From positions 435,975 to 499,974 of the forward strand of contig PDUO01000016.1 in assembly GCA_003008705.1 (NCBI GenBank): a stretch of 64,000 bases of DNA, in the 5' to 3' direction. Shown here piece by piece: positions 10,240 through 24,200 of the stretch. The notes beneath the pieces are model-generated. The model was not told the DNA's origin. It did not search any database and was given only the letters and a program-made list of their open reading frames with translations. The position numbers and the translations under genes are program-made. Origin of the DNA: Pezicula radicicola (Eukaryota > Ascomycota > Leotiomycetes > Helotiales > Dermateaceae). The stretch's first letter is position 1. The number at the start of each line of letters is the position of its first letter.

Positions 10240-13200
10240 ACAATGAATCATCAATATAATGCTGTGAAATGGATCGTTGGCGTTTGTGACCTCTTCAAGC
10301 GTAGCGGTTGGGGTGTTTTTGGAGTTTCGATCAGTCTTTGGAGGCCGGTTTCGGCACTTTTGTATTACGGTTTTGTAGCACAATTCTTCTTACCTTTCCA
10401 AGAAAATCCTTCAGCGCCACAAGCCCGTCTTACTGCCTTACGCACCGTTACAATCTCTTTGGGAGCGGACCCAGCCAAGGTCTATGTCTCACTGCTCAAT
10501 CCCGAAATCCTCAAGAACTTGGAGGAATGAGGCACGGCAGTTCAGAGAAGGACTAAGAGTCTTCAAGTTCAAAGTTAATCAGCTTTCTTTTCTGATGTCC
10601 AGACACGGATGTAGCGGACTAGTGGACTCGAGAACTGTGGTCACACGCAACTACAATTTGCAACATCCTACCTACTCTCGGCAGGGCTACAGATATGCAA
10701 TGCAATGCAACTCACCCGTCGTGTTCTGGCAACCTGCATCCGCCTTGCCTGCTTATCCACCCCTATTCGTAACCTAACAACTCCCGCTCCCGAACGAACT
10801 AATCCCTACCAACCCCTACCACCCTTCTACCTTCCACTATCGCATCTCCCGCAGGCTGCAGCAGCGCTATTTACTGTATCTGCACGTCACCTTGCATGGC
10901 AGATCAGCAGTAGGAACCCACTTCTCTCCCATGTGCCCTAACTCCCACCGTTTCTGATATTCTACCGGTGAGTACTTAGTTTAGCCTGTACCTCTTTTTG
11001 GAATTTGGTGTCACTTCGGGGATGCTTGGTGTTCCGTGTCGGAAGTTTGGACACGTGATATTTTCATGTTGCCTTTTTGAGACCTATATTTTAGGAAAGA
11101 GAGATCCGGTGGGGTGGACGGGTTGAGTGCGTGGTGATGTTGTCGTGCATTGCATCAGCATTGCATGGATGTGCGTTGGTTGCTATGTTGTGCATATGTG
11201 TCGCTTTTCTTTTTTTTTCTCTTTCGGGTTCCGAAGCGAGGAAATAGGGCTTTTCGCGAGCAGGGTTAGAGGCTGGAGGTTCAAGATTAGGGGCTGAAGT
11301 TTATTATATTAGAAACTAATCCTCTCCTCCCCTAAATAATCCTTATTCAGTGGGTCGGTGGTGTAGGTTTACTCGGGCAATTACGTGGACTAAAAATAGC
11401 AGTTCAAGGCTACTGACCCACCTAGTCAGGTCAAGTTTAATAGCACCACGGTGTTCTCCTTCACGTCAAAACTACCAAGAACAGACAAGAGAAGAATCCT
11501 TGAAATTGTGCGAATCGGCATAGAAAAATAAGAAATTACACGAGGAAGGCTAGTTGTTCTAAAGGAAGAAAGAAGATAGATCATTTTATCTTATTAAAGT
11601 TGTACTTACAAATCTTTCATTCAAATCTTCAGGCGTTTTTTCTTCTTTTCTTCCGTTCAACGGTTCCATTGATCACACAGTACCATCCGGGACTAGTTAA
11701 CTCTACTAGTACGGAGTACTCTCCCTAATATCCCTTCTATCACAAAGTCCGAAATGTAGATACTTACCTACCTATCTACTTGGTTCATCATCAGACACAA
11801 TACGATGACGCGGAGGTAGAGTTCTGACAACTCACTGTCCACATGAACACCGAGCAACTTAGACATTTCTTGGTATCCCATTTCCAAATTCTCAGTTTCC
11901 ACCGTTCTATTCCTATTCCTATTTTCCTTTCGTCATGTCCGAACGGAGGTACTTACTTTTATCAGCAGACCAGATAAGTGACGACCTAGATACATAAGGT
12001 TTTGACAGCTCACACAGTACACGTAAACACCGAGTACGTAGAACACTCATTGCCTCACTACCTAATCACGCGTTTAGAAAATATTGCACCGACTCGGAAT
12101 ATTTAAAATAGAAAAGGAAGGTGCATCGATTTTGAGAGAAAAAGAAAGGGTACTTGCATATGGAGATAAGATAATAGGGATGTACAGTTCCTTCCTGTAA
12201 GCCTCAGTCGTATGACACGGTTAAGATATCTTCAGTCCCGAGACATCAGCTCATTTTTCTCCTTTCTTTGAGAGTAGATAAGTGATAGAGTTAAAGTTCC
12301 GGAATGGTAGTAATATGATTAACACTAGGAGATAGTGACGGATAGATAGATAGTTGGCGAATAGGGATGGCATTCTAGATGGACCTCAGATGCTCGCCAA
12401 TTTCCTTCTGTTGTACGGTACGGTACGGTACGGGAGGATTTGGAATTTGGAAAGTCTATTTCTTATATTGTACTGTACAATGTGATAGGAAGAAAAAATG
12501 ATAACGATCTTATTTGAATATGTGTGTCTTCTAAAATTATTCTAGAAAAATAACAAATCGGACTTTTTTTTTAGTGTTCTCTCTTGCTCTTAATGTGAGA
12601 CTTGTTTTACACTTGCGTCGTCGGCCGGAATAGAACATAAACGTACTGTACCAGTCCATCACCTCACGGTTATTTTTCAGTACTACAGAATCTTCTCGAA
12701 ATTTAAGATCGGGGATTGAGAAGTTTGGTCCAATAAATTAGTATTGCTGTTGTTGTACTCCTCGCTACACAGATTACCTTTCCATGCCTTGATTTCCAGA
12801 ATTTCTATATTAATCCATTCAGTTACTAGATTTAGTAAACTCTAGAATACAGATAGAAAGAAGAGATGATCTCGAAAATCGAGTTTGTATAGTGCACCGT
12901 TGTGGCTTTTAAAGACCTACTTCTACCACCCACCCCCCCTTCTTTGTGGTAGGTAATTAAGTTTAGTAGCTTTTCCTCTTAGCTTGGGACAATTTGATAC
13001 TACTTTAGAAGATTTTATTACATCGATCGATAATTTAAAGCAATATTCTACTCTTGCGACACTAAAGTGTAACATGTTGTATGGAGAGATAGATGGTAAG
13101 GGGGAGGTTGATTGGTATTTATATATAGTACGCTTAGCGAGCTAGCAAGTGAGACTATTCTTGACTCCTAGGAAGGCTGTATCTTGCCGTGATTATGTTT

Positions 13201-14068
13201 GTAGATACATTGAAAGTTAAAAAGTAAACAATCTAGAAGACTAGGTGGAGTAAATATACACATACATATCATCTCCGGGACTTGGTTTTGAGAATATGGA
13301 TAGAGAGAGGGGTGGTGGGCGGGGGAGGGGAATAATAGAAAGTACGAAGGAAGTTGATCCTTCTATTTACTAATTTCTATTTTGGAGCATCTTTTCAAAT
13401 CGATTGAGAATGAGGGTTAAGTTTGAAAAAATATGCTCAAGAAGAGTAGTACGTATGAATAGAACAGAAAAAGGACATTTGCACTCTCTGCATAGTTTGA
13501 CTTCACAATGCACCACATGCAATTTTTGAGGCGTGATACTCCCTTAACTATGCCAATACAGAATCCGAAGAAGTAGTGTGTTAGCAAAGAAGTTTTGCTT
13601 TTCTGTGTTTGGATAGATGAGAGTGACAACCGAGGAAAGTGCAAAACGCCCCCTTCAGGGAAAAAGAACATCGAAGATTTGCACCTGCCATGTGAAACAA
13701 TTCTGTACTTACTTCTCCAATGCAAAACACCTAAATATTTTTCTTCATCATAACCTATTATTACAGACGTTAGCACCGCACTCATTTTTGCTTCGCTCGC
13801 AGGACATGGGAAAGCGAGGAATTGCTAGAATTTCTCTGGTGGTTTGCTGGATGAAGAGTCGGACGGCTTGTCAATCGGCTTTTTGCCGCTTGAAGAAGGA
13901 TAAACGACGTGCAACGTCTTCTTGTAGGCCCCATACAAGTTTTAAGGACTTACCCTTCATGCTCAGAGGCTTGCTGACCCAATCATGGCCAACAGATACC
14001 CACGAGCTCGTACCACGCCAGTCCAATCAAGAAGAAATCACAAGTATCAAAGATGGACTCGTCGATGA
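10240..14068. other. Gene-poor stretch, part 1, with short repeats
   Basis: No supported gene in 3.8 kb. A 95-codon ATG frame (10243..10530, +) starts three bases after the Lon stop and more likely lies in its 3' UTR. From about 11 kb the sequence is AT-rich with scattered stops in all frames, homopyrimidine runs, and palindromic GTAC-rich motifs: four tandem copies of a GTACG/TACGG pentamer near 12416-12433 and the palindrome ATTGTACTGTACAAT at about 12468. Two loosely similar blocks lie near 11750 and 11930. Confidence 0.55.
11710..11718 (-). promoter_or_regulatory. TACTCCGTA motif, copy 1
   Basis: Minus-strand copy (TACGGAGTA on plus). Other exact copies at 20034, 27641 and 48673. All intergenic. 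Confidence 0.3.
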
Positions 14069-15202
14069 GAGAAACTATCAGCACATCCACCCGGAAAACC
14101 AACCGTACAATATCACAAATCAAGGCTGAGTTTGAGGAAGTACAAGAGGAAACAATTGATCGATTGTCAGGAAAATTATTTGACGAAGAAGATTACCAAG
14201 TTGGTTGTACTGGGTACGGGCAGTCCGCAATATCCGGAAGAGGAGACCAGAAGGTTTCTTTTGCAATTTGCTACAGTTCTTGTAAGATTTGCGTACGAAT
14301 TTTGTTGGGCTTTTTGGTCAGCTACTGATCTTATGTGACACAGACACTTGCCAAAGAGCTGGGACTTCTCGATTATCCTGCGAAGGCTATTGCTAACCAA
14401 TCTTTGACGGCTAGCGTGGGGAAATGACCGGATGACCTGCCTGAAATAGCCGGAGACCTGATGTTTAGTGGTCTGGATATTGAATTCCTTTCTTTGCTCG
14501 GCATAACTTGTGTCGAGGACGAAGAAGCGTTCAGTAGCATCGACAGAGGCACATTTGTGTACCCTGTTGGTGCGGACTCTTGCATATATATAATACTTGT
14601 CCAAGGCCATTGGCCTGCGGCTCTGATCTGTAAGTCAATACTTCAGTGTATAATTTCCTTTTGCGAGCCGTTGCTCTCTACTCCTGAAGAATATTTACAT
14701 TATCCCTGGATACTCCTGAATAAGCAAACTGAATCCGAGTTTCTGACTTAGGTGAGGCTGTGAAACATGCTTTTTTCGCTGCGTGGAAGGAAGGAAGGAA
14801 GGAAGGCCGCATACAAATGCTGAGAAACACGATGCTCAGGACATGGTGGAGGATTGTCTGGAGCAGCCCTTCGCAGGTGTGCCAGTTTTGATAGAAGAGC
14901 AACAAAAAATTTCCTTCTATTGGCGAAGTGGGTCGGCACCGAGGACGAGACGCAGTCAACGTAACAGCGCGGAAAGATTTATGAATTTCATCGGGGGGGA
15001 CACAAACTCAGAAGATTTGGCATCAACAAGTGGTGTGGGAAAGATTCGAAGATGCAGTTCTAAGTCCGAACCCTCATCACCCTCAATGAATAGAAAGTTC
15101 TCAAGACGCACCAGCTCTCTATCTCAGTTCCTCATTCTGGAGGAGCGTCCTAGATTCAAAGTCGAACGTCATCAAGCTGGGGGTGGGAGTGAATACCAAT
15201 AG
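14069..15202 (+). pseudogene. Decayed SRR1-like domain gene
   Basis: SRR1-domain proteins are poorly understood eukaryotic factors, first linked to circadian regulation in plants, and are often multicopy in filamentous fungi. Seen: a frame with KKITKLVVLGTGSP, running to a GTAAGA donor at 14282; after the acceptor at 14341-14343 it resumes TLAKELGLLDYPAKAIA, meets an in-frame TGA at 14425..14427, and continues in the same frame as PDDLPEIAGDLMFSGLDIEF, LGITCVEDEEAF, and then YPVGAD and QGHWPAALIC up to a GTAAGT donor near 14630. The order (GxGS motif, LG-xx-V, D-xxTF, PGAD-like motif, HWPA) matches the SRR1 fold. A further frame at 14783..15202 (PFAGVPVLIEEQQKISFYWRSG) could be its C-terminus. 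No intact start is visible. The stop could derive from a CGA codon by one C-to-T change. Alternative: a real gene with an unrecognised intron over the TGA. Confidence 0.5.
14785..14806. repeat. (GGAA)n microsatellite
   Basis: About five tandem copies of GGAA/AAGG interrupt the SRR1-like region. Confidence 0.9.
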
Positions 15203-18200
15203 ACAAGGGCAAGGGGAAGTTTGGAAATCAACCCCAGGGACGTTGATGACACGAGGGGCAAGATCTTAGCTCTGAGTAACAAGGGAAAGCCCGAGACAAT
15301 TACTGCACAGCGCATTTCGGGTAAGCCTTGCGGAAGAGGGGAAGGACACGCTGTGCCGGGGAAGATGGAGGCGGATTCCTAGTCCTCTATGCGTTTGCAT
15401 ATGTCACCGTAGGGTGTGGTGGTTTTGCTGATAGGATGATTAGTGTGTCAAAATTGACGTTAAAGTGTAGCTGTAAATGCCTTGTATCCTAAGATAACTG
15501 CAAATGATGCCAGTCACTATTTGTGGTGGCATATACTCTACATGATTGTTCAGATAACCCTAATGGCTGAAAAAAGTTAGTATGTCTCGTCTGAATCAAT
15601 GAGATGTTTTAAACACAAAGATTGAATGTGCCCACTCGAAAGGTTTTGAACTTTTAAGACCGCCGCCGAGCCACACTGCTCCTGAGATGATCCTTGGCTT
15701 TACGATAATGTGCCATGCGTAAGGTCGGCAACACTTGCATATGAGAGCTTTTACCGGTTGATGACCCGACTCGTGAGATATCTCATGGTGTGAGTTGACG
15801 CCATGTCAGTTTCTTCAGGATGGATAGGATAAACGGAAATGGGTAAAGTTGAGGTGAAGTTGAGATAACTGGGATGGAGCATCCTGGACCAAATAATTTT
15901 CAGTAGTAAAACCTTAGGTAGTGCATTCATCCGATGGGCTGAGGATACTCTCATCGATAATCTTTTCAGTTTTACTCAACTCTTTAACCCCACACTCGCG
16001 TGTAGATCATCCGCTGAGGTGAAAAGGCTGAATCAAAGCATAATGATTACTGACAAGAGCATGATTAACATGATATGTAAAGTTACGCTCTGGACCGTGG
16101 GAGTCCGCGCCTTGTTGGCATGCTTTTTTAGGTCGTGTTGCGAAGAACTACGTTATGCAATGCTTACGTGACTCTTGTAGTCTCTGTTGCTGACTTTCTC
16201 TCTCCTACTCATAATAGAAACTCTCAACTGCCGAGACGAGGCAGCATTAGCTTGACTAGGATTAAGTGACTTTGCCGGACTGTGGATGGGATGATTGAGA
16301 AAGTGGCTTGCGGTGCCGTCTTCGGGAGGGTCGAAGATTTTCTTCGCCGATTAGGAGAATTTGTAATGAAAATTCCAATAATGATTCCTTTTCCCTCTCG
16401 CTGGGCCATGGCTCTAAATAACGGAGGTTGGTGAGGTACTCTCGAAATTGTCAGGCTGTGGCTCACCCGCTCTGACGTACAATTGTAGTGCTGTGACCAC
16501 GCTGAGCAGAGGCAGAAGGGTAGACTCTGACAACTATTGATGTTGTCTTAGCAAGGCAAGCTTTAACGATACGGACGGACCGTCGATCTCTTGAACTAAA
16601 CATCCTCAATTCATGGGGAAAGAATAGGAAAGCTTTGAAAAGCTTTGAACGAAACAACCATGAACTACGCAGGAAGAATCTGGGTACTCGTACCTCTGCA
16701 CCCAAGTAGCCATCAACACTTATGCATAAGAGAAGGCTGCCCAATCGTACTCGAAGAATCTATTGATGTTGTACAGTAGTGTAAGAAACTGCTTCTCGCA
16801 CGGACATAGTGGTACAAATTAGACTTAAGTGACGAATCAACCTCTGCAGCACGGACTTGATGAGGCTGAAGAGTATGACTAAGCGAATGTTCCCTGCGGC
16901 TGAGACTAGGGCTGGGTTATGTTTTGCTTTGACTTGAGGCTATTCAGATGTCTACTTGTATACTAGCTCTATGAGTCAGCTCAGATTCGCAAACATCAAA
17001 CAGCTAGCGAGCCTGTACCAAGCGTTGAGGTACACCCGGAAAAAAGAGAAGGTTGAACGGAACGAGGCGTACAATAGTTCGAAATGTTATTGATTGTTAT
17101 CGATAGTCTAACGGTTTGTGGCGGTCGCGGGGACTCGGGAGCAATGTTCAAGACGAACTGACGGGGTCGTGATCAGACCCTTTGATAATAATGCGAATGA
17201 GACCAATTAATTACAATGCCAATAGTGAGTGCTGTAGCAGACGACCATGTCGTATCGGCTGCCCAATACTCTGATGCAGGTGTGCGGATGAGGAAATCAG
17301 GAAACGCATACCGTTTGACCAAATACCTCAATCCGTGCCCCCAGCATGAAGGAACCCCAGACAAGAAATTAGACATAGATATCGTGCTGGCCCTGTCTGA
17401 TCTTGTTTTTGATGTCATCTCTATTCCGCCTGTCTTCCGCGCTTTGAACTTCGGGACGTCCCATCTTTTCAGCCCTTTGAGACCTGTTCTGACTTTCTGG
17501 GTTGTCTTATATTGATGGTTGATTTCTGATATAGGCAGGGAAGTCAAGGGTAGCAATTGAATGATCTTCAACATCCTGTTCTTTCGCTACCAAACTAAAC
17601 CTTTTGTGTGACTGGATTCTGAGCGCACACAGGATCTACGGTGCTTCGATGCTTGTGCCTGTGCCTGCTCAATGTCAGATCCGGTATTCGGGGACACAGG
17701 CGCTTGTTATTGATGTATTCCCAAATTCTCCTTTCATCAGCAAAGTTAAATTCATTCAGCTATGAGATGATTTGGGATGGAAATCCAACATGCGATCTCT
17801 TTCTGTATCGCATAAATTCAACGCACAGGTCTCTCTCGGGGACTTCGGAAGTAATATCAGGAAATTGATCACTGGGGGGCTCGTGAACATTGAATTCTCC
17901 GTCGCGCGTCTCCTGAAATGAGGATCAATTCATGCAGTGTTTGCTCTTCTACAACTGTACGCGACGACATTTGGTGGCGAATACTCTCCATATCAATGCA
18001 TTCTGCTTAGTCGATGCCCCGCATCTTGTATATCGCTGAGAGGCGCAATCTCCTTTCTTTTCACTCCGAAGATTAGGTTGGAATATCATTCTTGTCCGGA
18101 CTCGTCGCGGAAAGCTTTGAAAATCATGGCAGGGCCAACCATGTGTGACGTCCACTATGCCGAGGTAGGCACTTAGAGATTACAAGAGGACAGATTTCGT

Positions 18201-21200
18201 GACACGAAGATCTAACAGTCGAGTCGCGGCGGCGGATAATCTGTGGTACGGTGGCTCTGAACAGAAGAGTTGCAGATATCGACCGATCTGTTATGACTGT
18301 GTGAAATCGTTCGTGTCGGTATATTAGCCACTCGTGAGGAAGCTACCACATCCTGGTGGGAGAAATGAAAAAGCGGCTGCGCCTTCACAAATCCTTTCGC
18401 GCATCTTGGATTCTGTCTTTCTTCATATGACAATGTGGGGACACTTAGGACCCTGGAGCCTCATCTCATTTCAATACTCCCCGCCGCTGAAGAAAGCACA
18501 GATCGTCCTGATGCTGCTGCCACTGTTGCGACGACCTGCCGGCCGCGTGAACCGAATCCCGATAGATCTGGTCCTGGGAGAGAGATAGGGGCAAGTCTTT
18601 TGCCGAGAGCCTGGAGGAGACGACGTCGCTACTGGTACGTCGCTACGATGATGGCATGATGCTGCTGCCACGAGGCAGGTCGCCGCACGTTAATAATCGG
18701 GGCTATAGCAGGATTGTCTTATAGCTGCGCTCACTGGGTTGACGCGGGTACGCTATATAAGTTAGACCACCATCCAGATATCGGGTTCTTAAACTGGTGA
18801 CGACCAAATCAATAGTTTTAGTGCCAAATGCGGCGGCTGTTTTCAATAATGCCCTTGTTCGGTGCGGTGAAGAACAGGAGATTTAGAGGAGAAAATCGTC
18901 GTGGGATGTGTATCCGCTGCGCGGGAACTTGGAAGTCGTCCGTGCACTTTTTTTTCCCTTTAACTCTGTTTGCCTGCCTGACGGTTGTGATTATCCCGAA
19001 GCCCACAGTCCACAGTCGGAGTTTGACTTTGGATGATCGAAATCTGTGGTCTTGGTCTGGCCGCTCAGCGGTCGAATTTGAACCCTTGGAAACAGCAGCA
19101 GCAACAGCTAAGCTAAGCAAGCATTTGGAGCTTCCGTCTGTGCCTGCCTCTCTGGCTTCTTGGCTACTGGGACAGCTCATCTGGGTACAATGGCCGAAAA
19201 ATGGGAACGGGCACAGACACGTCGTCGACTACTCCTACACTCCGAAGCTTGCGATGTTCCTCAAACTTGGATAATACAAGTGGTAACCTCAGATGGTGAC
19301 TCGTGGCTTCAGATGAGGAAAAGTTCAGACGAGGCCTAAGCTCCTTGATCCATGTGTTGATGAGCAACGTCCCCGTTTTGGACGGCGACGGACGGAAGAC
19401 CATGCGTTATGATGAAAGACTGGCCACGGGTTCCTGGTTGGGATTGAGTCTAGTTCAAATTACTTCCCTGAAGCAACGTGGAAAGCTCGGGTTCTTGTGC
19501 TCGCCTTGTCCCTGCCCTGGCCCGGGTGATTTGTGCAATAATTACTCACCCTTTAGTCTTTAGCAGTGCGCTTACTCCTCCGTGCTGAACAGTAAGGTAC
19601 GGAGTGAACAGACAAAGGACTATTGACAGGGCGCTGTGCTATTGTGTGGAGCTGTTTTATGCTTTTCTGGAGTCGCTGATCGCAAAAAATAGAGACCGCT
19701 TGTTGGGGGTTTGGAAAGGTACAGAGTTACAGTGAAAGTATGTTGGTGGGCCCTGAGTCGTGTGCGCTGCCTTGCAGGCCAGCCTCCTGCTGCCTCTGCT
19801 GGGAGAGACGGTGTAAGAAAGACCTTGCTTGCGGTTCAGTAAGTCTCCTCACCCACCGGAAAATTTGGTTTTTTGCAGGGACAAAATTGTGGTTAGAGCA
19901 CCGCCGCAGTGGCACAATTCCTAATGGCTGGCTGCTAATTCGTATTGGGCATTGAGCAGCTGTCATCCCTCGTAGCGTGAACAAGCAAGTACAGTACAGT
20001 ACAGTACCGTACCGTAGTGCTTGCGATGCTGATTACTCCGTACCATACAGATTACAGATCGACATGGCGGAGACAGATGGATGGCGCCCGTTAGCCGCGG
20101 GAAGAAATGAGTTGGTGGAACTTGGAGCACCAGCACGACAGCGGTTTGGGTCAAGCCGAACAACTTGCTGAACTTACTCTACTGGTCGCCGAAAGCCTAC
20201 AACTGCAGCCCTAGCCCTGTCTTTGAGCGACGTGCGCGCAAATTGAGACGCACCTCAAGGATGGCATGCCCTGTCAAAAAAGGGCCTTGGAAGCAGCCTA
20301 CTACTTGGCCTTACTCAACCCTACTTTTACTTCTGCCAACACTTGACATGGCGTGGTCGCGCGAAAGTCAAATCTGAAGAAATTGTGGTTAATTTGGAGA
20401 TATATTATGAGCAGTTCAACTAGCCCTCTTCGAGGAGTCCCTAATATGAGAGCGCTCACCGCAGGCAAAATCATGGCATAGCATGGGAGCTGCAACGGCC
20501 GAACTGAAGCGTGAACGTGTTTCGCCTGTGGAAGATACAGGACGGTAGGCTCATTATTGTCTGTAGCGCATACCAAGTAAACGTCTTCTTATATATTATT
20601 AGCAGCTGGCTGGTCATCCAGGATCTATATGATCTGATTGCCGCGTCAAGACTTTATTTATGCACACGACATAGGTGCGGTAACATAGGTAAGTATAAGC
20701 ATTGCATTGCTGGTGAGGCTATTTTTGAGTTCCCACTGCCTGATGCTTTACAGGGGTCCGGACGAGCGCGGATTTACCTTGCTGAGCCACGCAGCCTCGT
20801 CCGAATGGAGCGAGAGGCTGTCGCATCCAGGATGAATAATGGACATTATGCTGTGGAGTACGAGGTCGTGAGTCTCCAACCTAAATTTTCAACCTGTCAA
20901 ATTTTCAGACTAGGCCGAAGCTTGAATTGTATGAGAGTCGCTGTCCAAGATGAGATATACAGTAGTGTTGTATTCAAGTAGAGTAGTAGGGATGGATGGA
21001 TACGAGCTCGCCCAGTGATCGTAAGGTCTTGTCGGCGGATCGTTGTGGCGTCTGCCGTGGACCGAAGAGGAGCCCGGATAGGGTACAAGGGATCATGGAT
21101 GCGACATCGCCAATATGAGGCACTTACCGCTAGCTCATCCAAGATCTCTGTACGGAGGGAAGAGTAGTAAGCAAGCAAGCCTAAGGGATAGCCAGTAGTA

Positions 21201-24200
21201 CGTAGTAGCGGTTGTGCTATACTATGGTAAAGTAGATCCTTATGCTTAAGCACCTTGGGGAAAGGATAGAGGCGGGAGGGAGAGCAAGAGTGACAGCGGT
21301 AACTCGATGAAGAAGTACCTCGTACCGTATTTTAGTAATAGAGTACCTACCTCGCATGCACCTACAGGGAATCAATCTGCGAGGAGCGCAAGCTACGGCA
21401 AGCGACGTGAGAGATGTACTGTACGATGATGATCGCCAAGAAGCGCCAGACTTTGGGACAATGGAAATGGTACTGTACTGTATCTGGCTCTTACTTTCTG
21501 ACACACGCAGAAGATCCTCGATGAGTAAAGAATCCGAAGCTGGAGATAACGTAAAGCGCGTTTTGATGCTGGCGTAGTGTGTGTGTGTGTGGTTGTGGTT
21601 GGGTTGAGCGGTGCGGCGGGTATGCATGCATGAATCCTGAATGGGGGGCAGATCTCTCATGGTTTCTGCTCAGATCTAAGATTGGACGAACGAGCAAGTT
21701 CAGGCGCATTTAGGTTGATTGCCATAATACCTTCCACCTCGGATCCGAGGCACGTTAGAAGAGACGGTCGTGACGGTGGTGATCACGTTTGACCGTTTGA
21801 TAGACAGGAGGATGTTCAGGAGCATAGCAGCTAAATCCGATGTCGTAGAGTAAAGGGTTCAATGCTTGATGCACCAGCCAGAAGCAGTCGTGAGCCTGCC
21901 TGACTGAGCATGAATATTACACACTGATCGTCTTCCAGCTCTTGCGTGGATATGCCGACCAGTTGACCACTCCCTAGATCCTTGGCTATCCTGCTCACCC
22001 ACGGCATATGCTCATTATTCATGCAATTAATTTCCGTAGCGCTGGAAAGGGCATCAAGGGCATCATTTCGCGGAGGAAAGAGGAAGTAGGTGGTGTCTGT
22101 GAGTCCTCTGATCCTCCTACGAGACGAGCCCGTGAGAGCGTGAGCCGGAGAAGCGAGAAAAGGCACAGTCCACCATGAATTAATGGATAGAATGAAAGAT
22201 TAATGAATGCGTACGGACCTAGAGTAGAAGTATTTCTCCTGCCCCGTCCCCTCGTTGCACGCATCGCATGAAGCAGGTTATCTCTTCTTGAGCCTCACTC
22301 CTTTTAAGTGTGAGTGTGTGCTTTTCGGAGAGAAAATCGACTCTCTGATTCCTTTGTGGCTCTTGCTTGCAACCACCGACCGGAAAGCGATCCATTTGAG
22401 CAGCAGCCAGCAGCTGGAACTTCACAATACGATTACCAGAGACACCATACCGATACCACAACGCCTTTATATCTCCAGTTTGTACGACACGAGGCCCAGC
22501 CCAGGCCACGACCCCAATCCACGGCGACATAGCTACATGCCTCGACATACCGGCATCAGGCTAAACCTCCGAGTTTAATTATTATTGTTATTATTAGTCG
22601 ACGACCTTACGGGTATACCAACCAAAGGTACGTACGAGTCAAGCCTCTTCTTTCATTGCGACGCTCTCACCGTTTTGATACAGTCTATGAGCTACACATC
22701 TACCACACCGTGTCTCTAATAGACGCCTTTTCTTTCTTCTCTTCTTACCTACCTATTCTTCCGTCATCCCACCACCACCACACTTCTCCACCTCCCCCGC
22801 CCCGTCGTCGGCTGCGCTACTGCGACAATGCTGCCACGGCCACTACTGACAATGGGCGATGGACGCTTTCTCTATTATTGCCTTTCGTCGCCAAGTCCGT
22901 CGTTTTGGCCCGTCTGAACAGCATGCGATGCCACGCGCACAGTCGTGCAGCGCAACTGTCAGTCGGACGGGCTTGAAGTCAAGGCGCCGCACCGCACTGT
23001 CGCATCGCTCAGGACGAATTGTATCCACATTCCACATTTTTTCTTGCAATCCCCAAATTCCCAAGAAATGAATCTCGGAGACCTAAAACTAACGATCAGC
23101 AGGGATTCAGATTTGACGGACCTTAAGATCAACCTCCCCTAGTCAGCACCCCAGTCGAGTCTGAGGGCACGGCCATTGCACCCTGTCCATTTGAACCCTC
23201 CCTGCTCTCCGGCCTGTCCCCTCCCTTGTGCAAGGCCTGCGCATTTTAGCTTGACATACATAACCGACATTCCTAAAGAGTCCATACATACTACCCAGCT
23301 CCCGTTCCTACTACCAAGACTACACAAGCCTCAAACCTTGTCTTGAACAAGTACGGCGTACTGCCAGGACGGATACAATACCGACAATACATCCCTCGCG
23401 CCCACGATACACCTCACCACCACCACAGGAACAACTATCGTTGAAGAAAGGTACGTACAGTCTGGAGCTTTGCTTGCGGCACCGACCCGGCCCATACTGT
23501 TTTGGGCCTGGACCTCACGTTAACATCATCAACACTGCAGTGCCTCGCTCTCTTTTTTTTAATCCTCTCGAAAAACTACTCTCTTTCCACGGCCATCCCT
23601 CGCCTTTTTGTTACTGCTTCCCCAAGGTACGAGGAACCATTTTTTCCCCACGCTCCAGCGAATACGTGCGTCCAAGCCAGCCTCATACAACCACACACCT
23701 GCCTGGCGCCTTTTGTACTTCCTTCCAAGGCTCCTCCCGCACCGTTCACTCATAATCTTTCCCACGTTGTACATTGTTCTAAGACTTCTTCTTCAGCTGC
23801 AGGTCACCGACCACCACGTCAGTTAGTCACGAACATCTCCCATCTGCAGTATTACCTGCATTACATGTCTTGCCCGAATTGTCTCTGTCTAACTCTCGAA
23901 GCAGCGCACTCGCACAATACACCGACCCAAGTTCCTCGTCCAGCAAAACACTAGTCGGCCCTTGGAAGCATTTGAAGAGGAGGTGTACAACCAATCATTT
24001 CTCCAAGCCCAATATTCCGATTCCTGAGGTTCCATAGGTCAGTCGAGTTGGGAAATCCAGTCGATATAGAATACTGATCCATAGAAGGCAACCTTCGAAT
24101 CGAATACTTCTTTTCCCGTCGACTACCCGAACGCGCACTTATTTGTACTGGTCGAGATTCGCCGCAGAGCATGCCATTGGCAAGAAGGAAGATTCAACTG

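Noticed and set aside
10243..10530. 95-codon plus-strand frame immediately after the Lon stop
   Set aside because: No recognisable motifs, length expected by chance, and the position fits a 3' UTR.
13617..14129. 170-codon plus-strand frame
   Set aside because: Cys/His/Ser-rich composition with no motif; a few frames of this length are expected by chance, and the SRR1-like frame overlapping its end is different.
20511..20981. 156-codon plus-strand frame
   Set aside because: No similarity recognised; chance-level length and no promoter or splice support.
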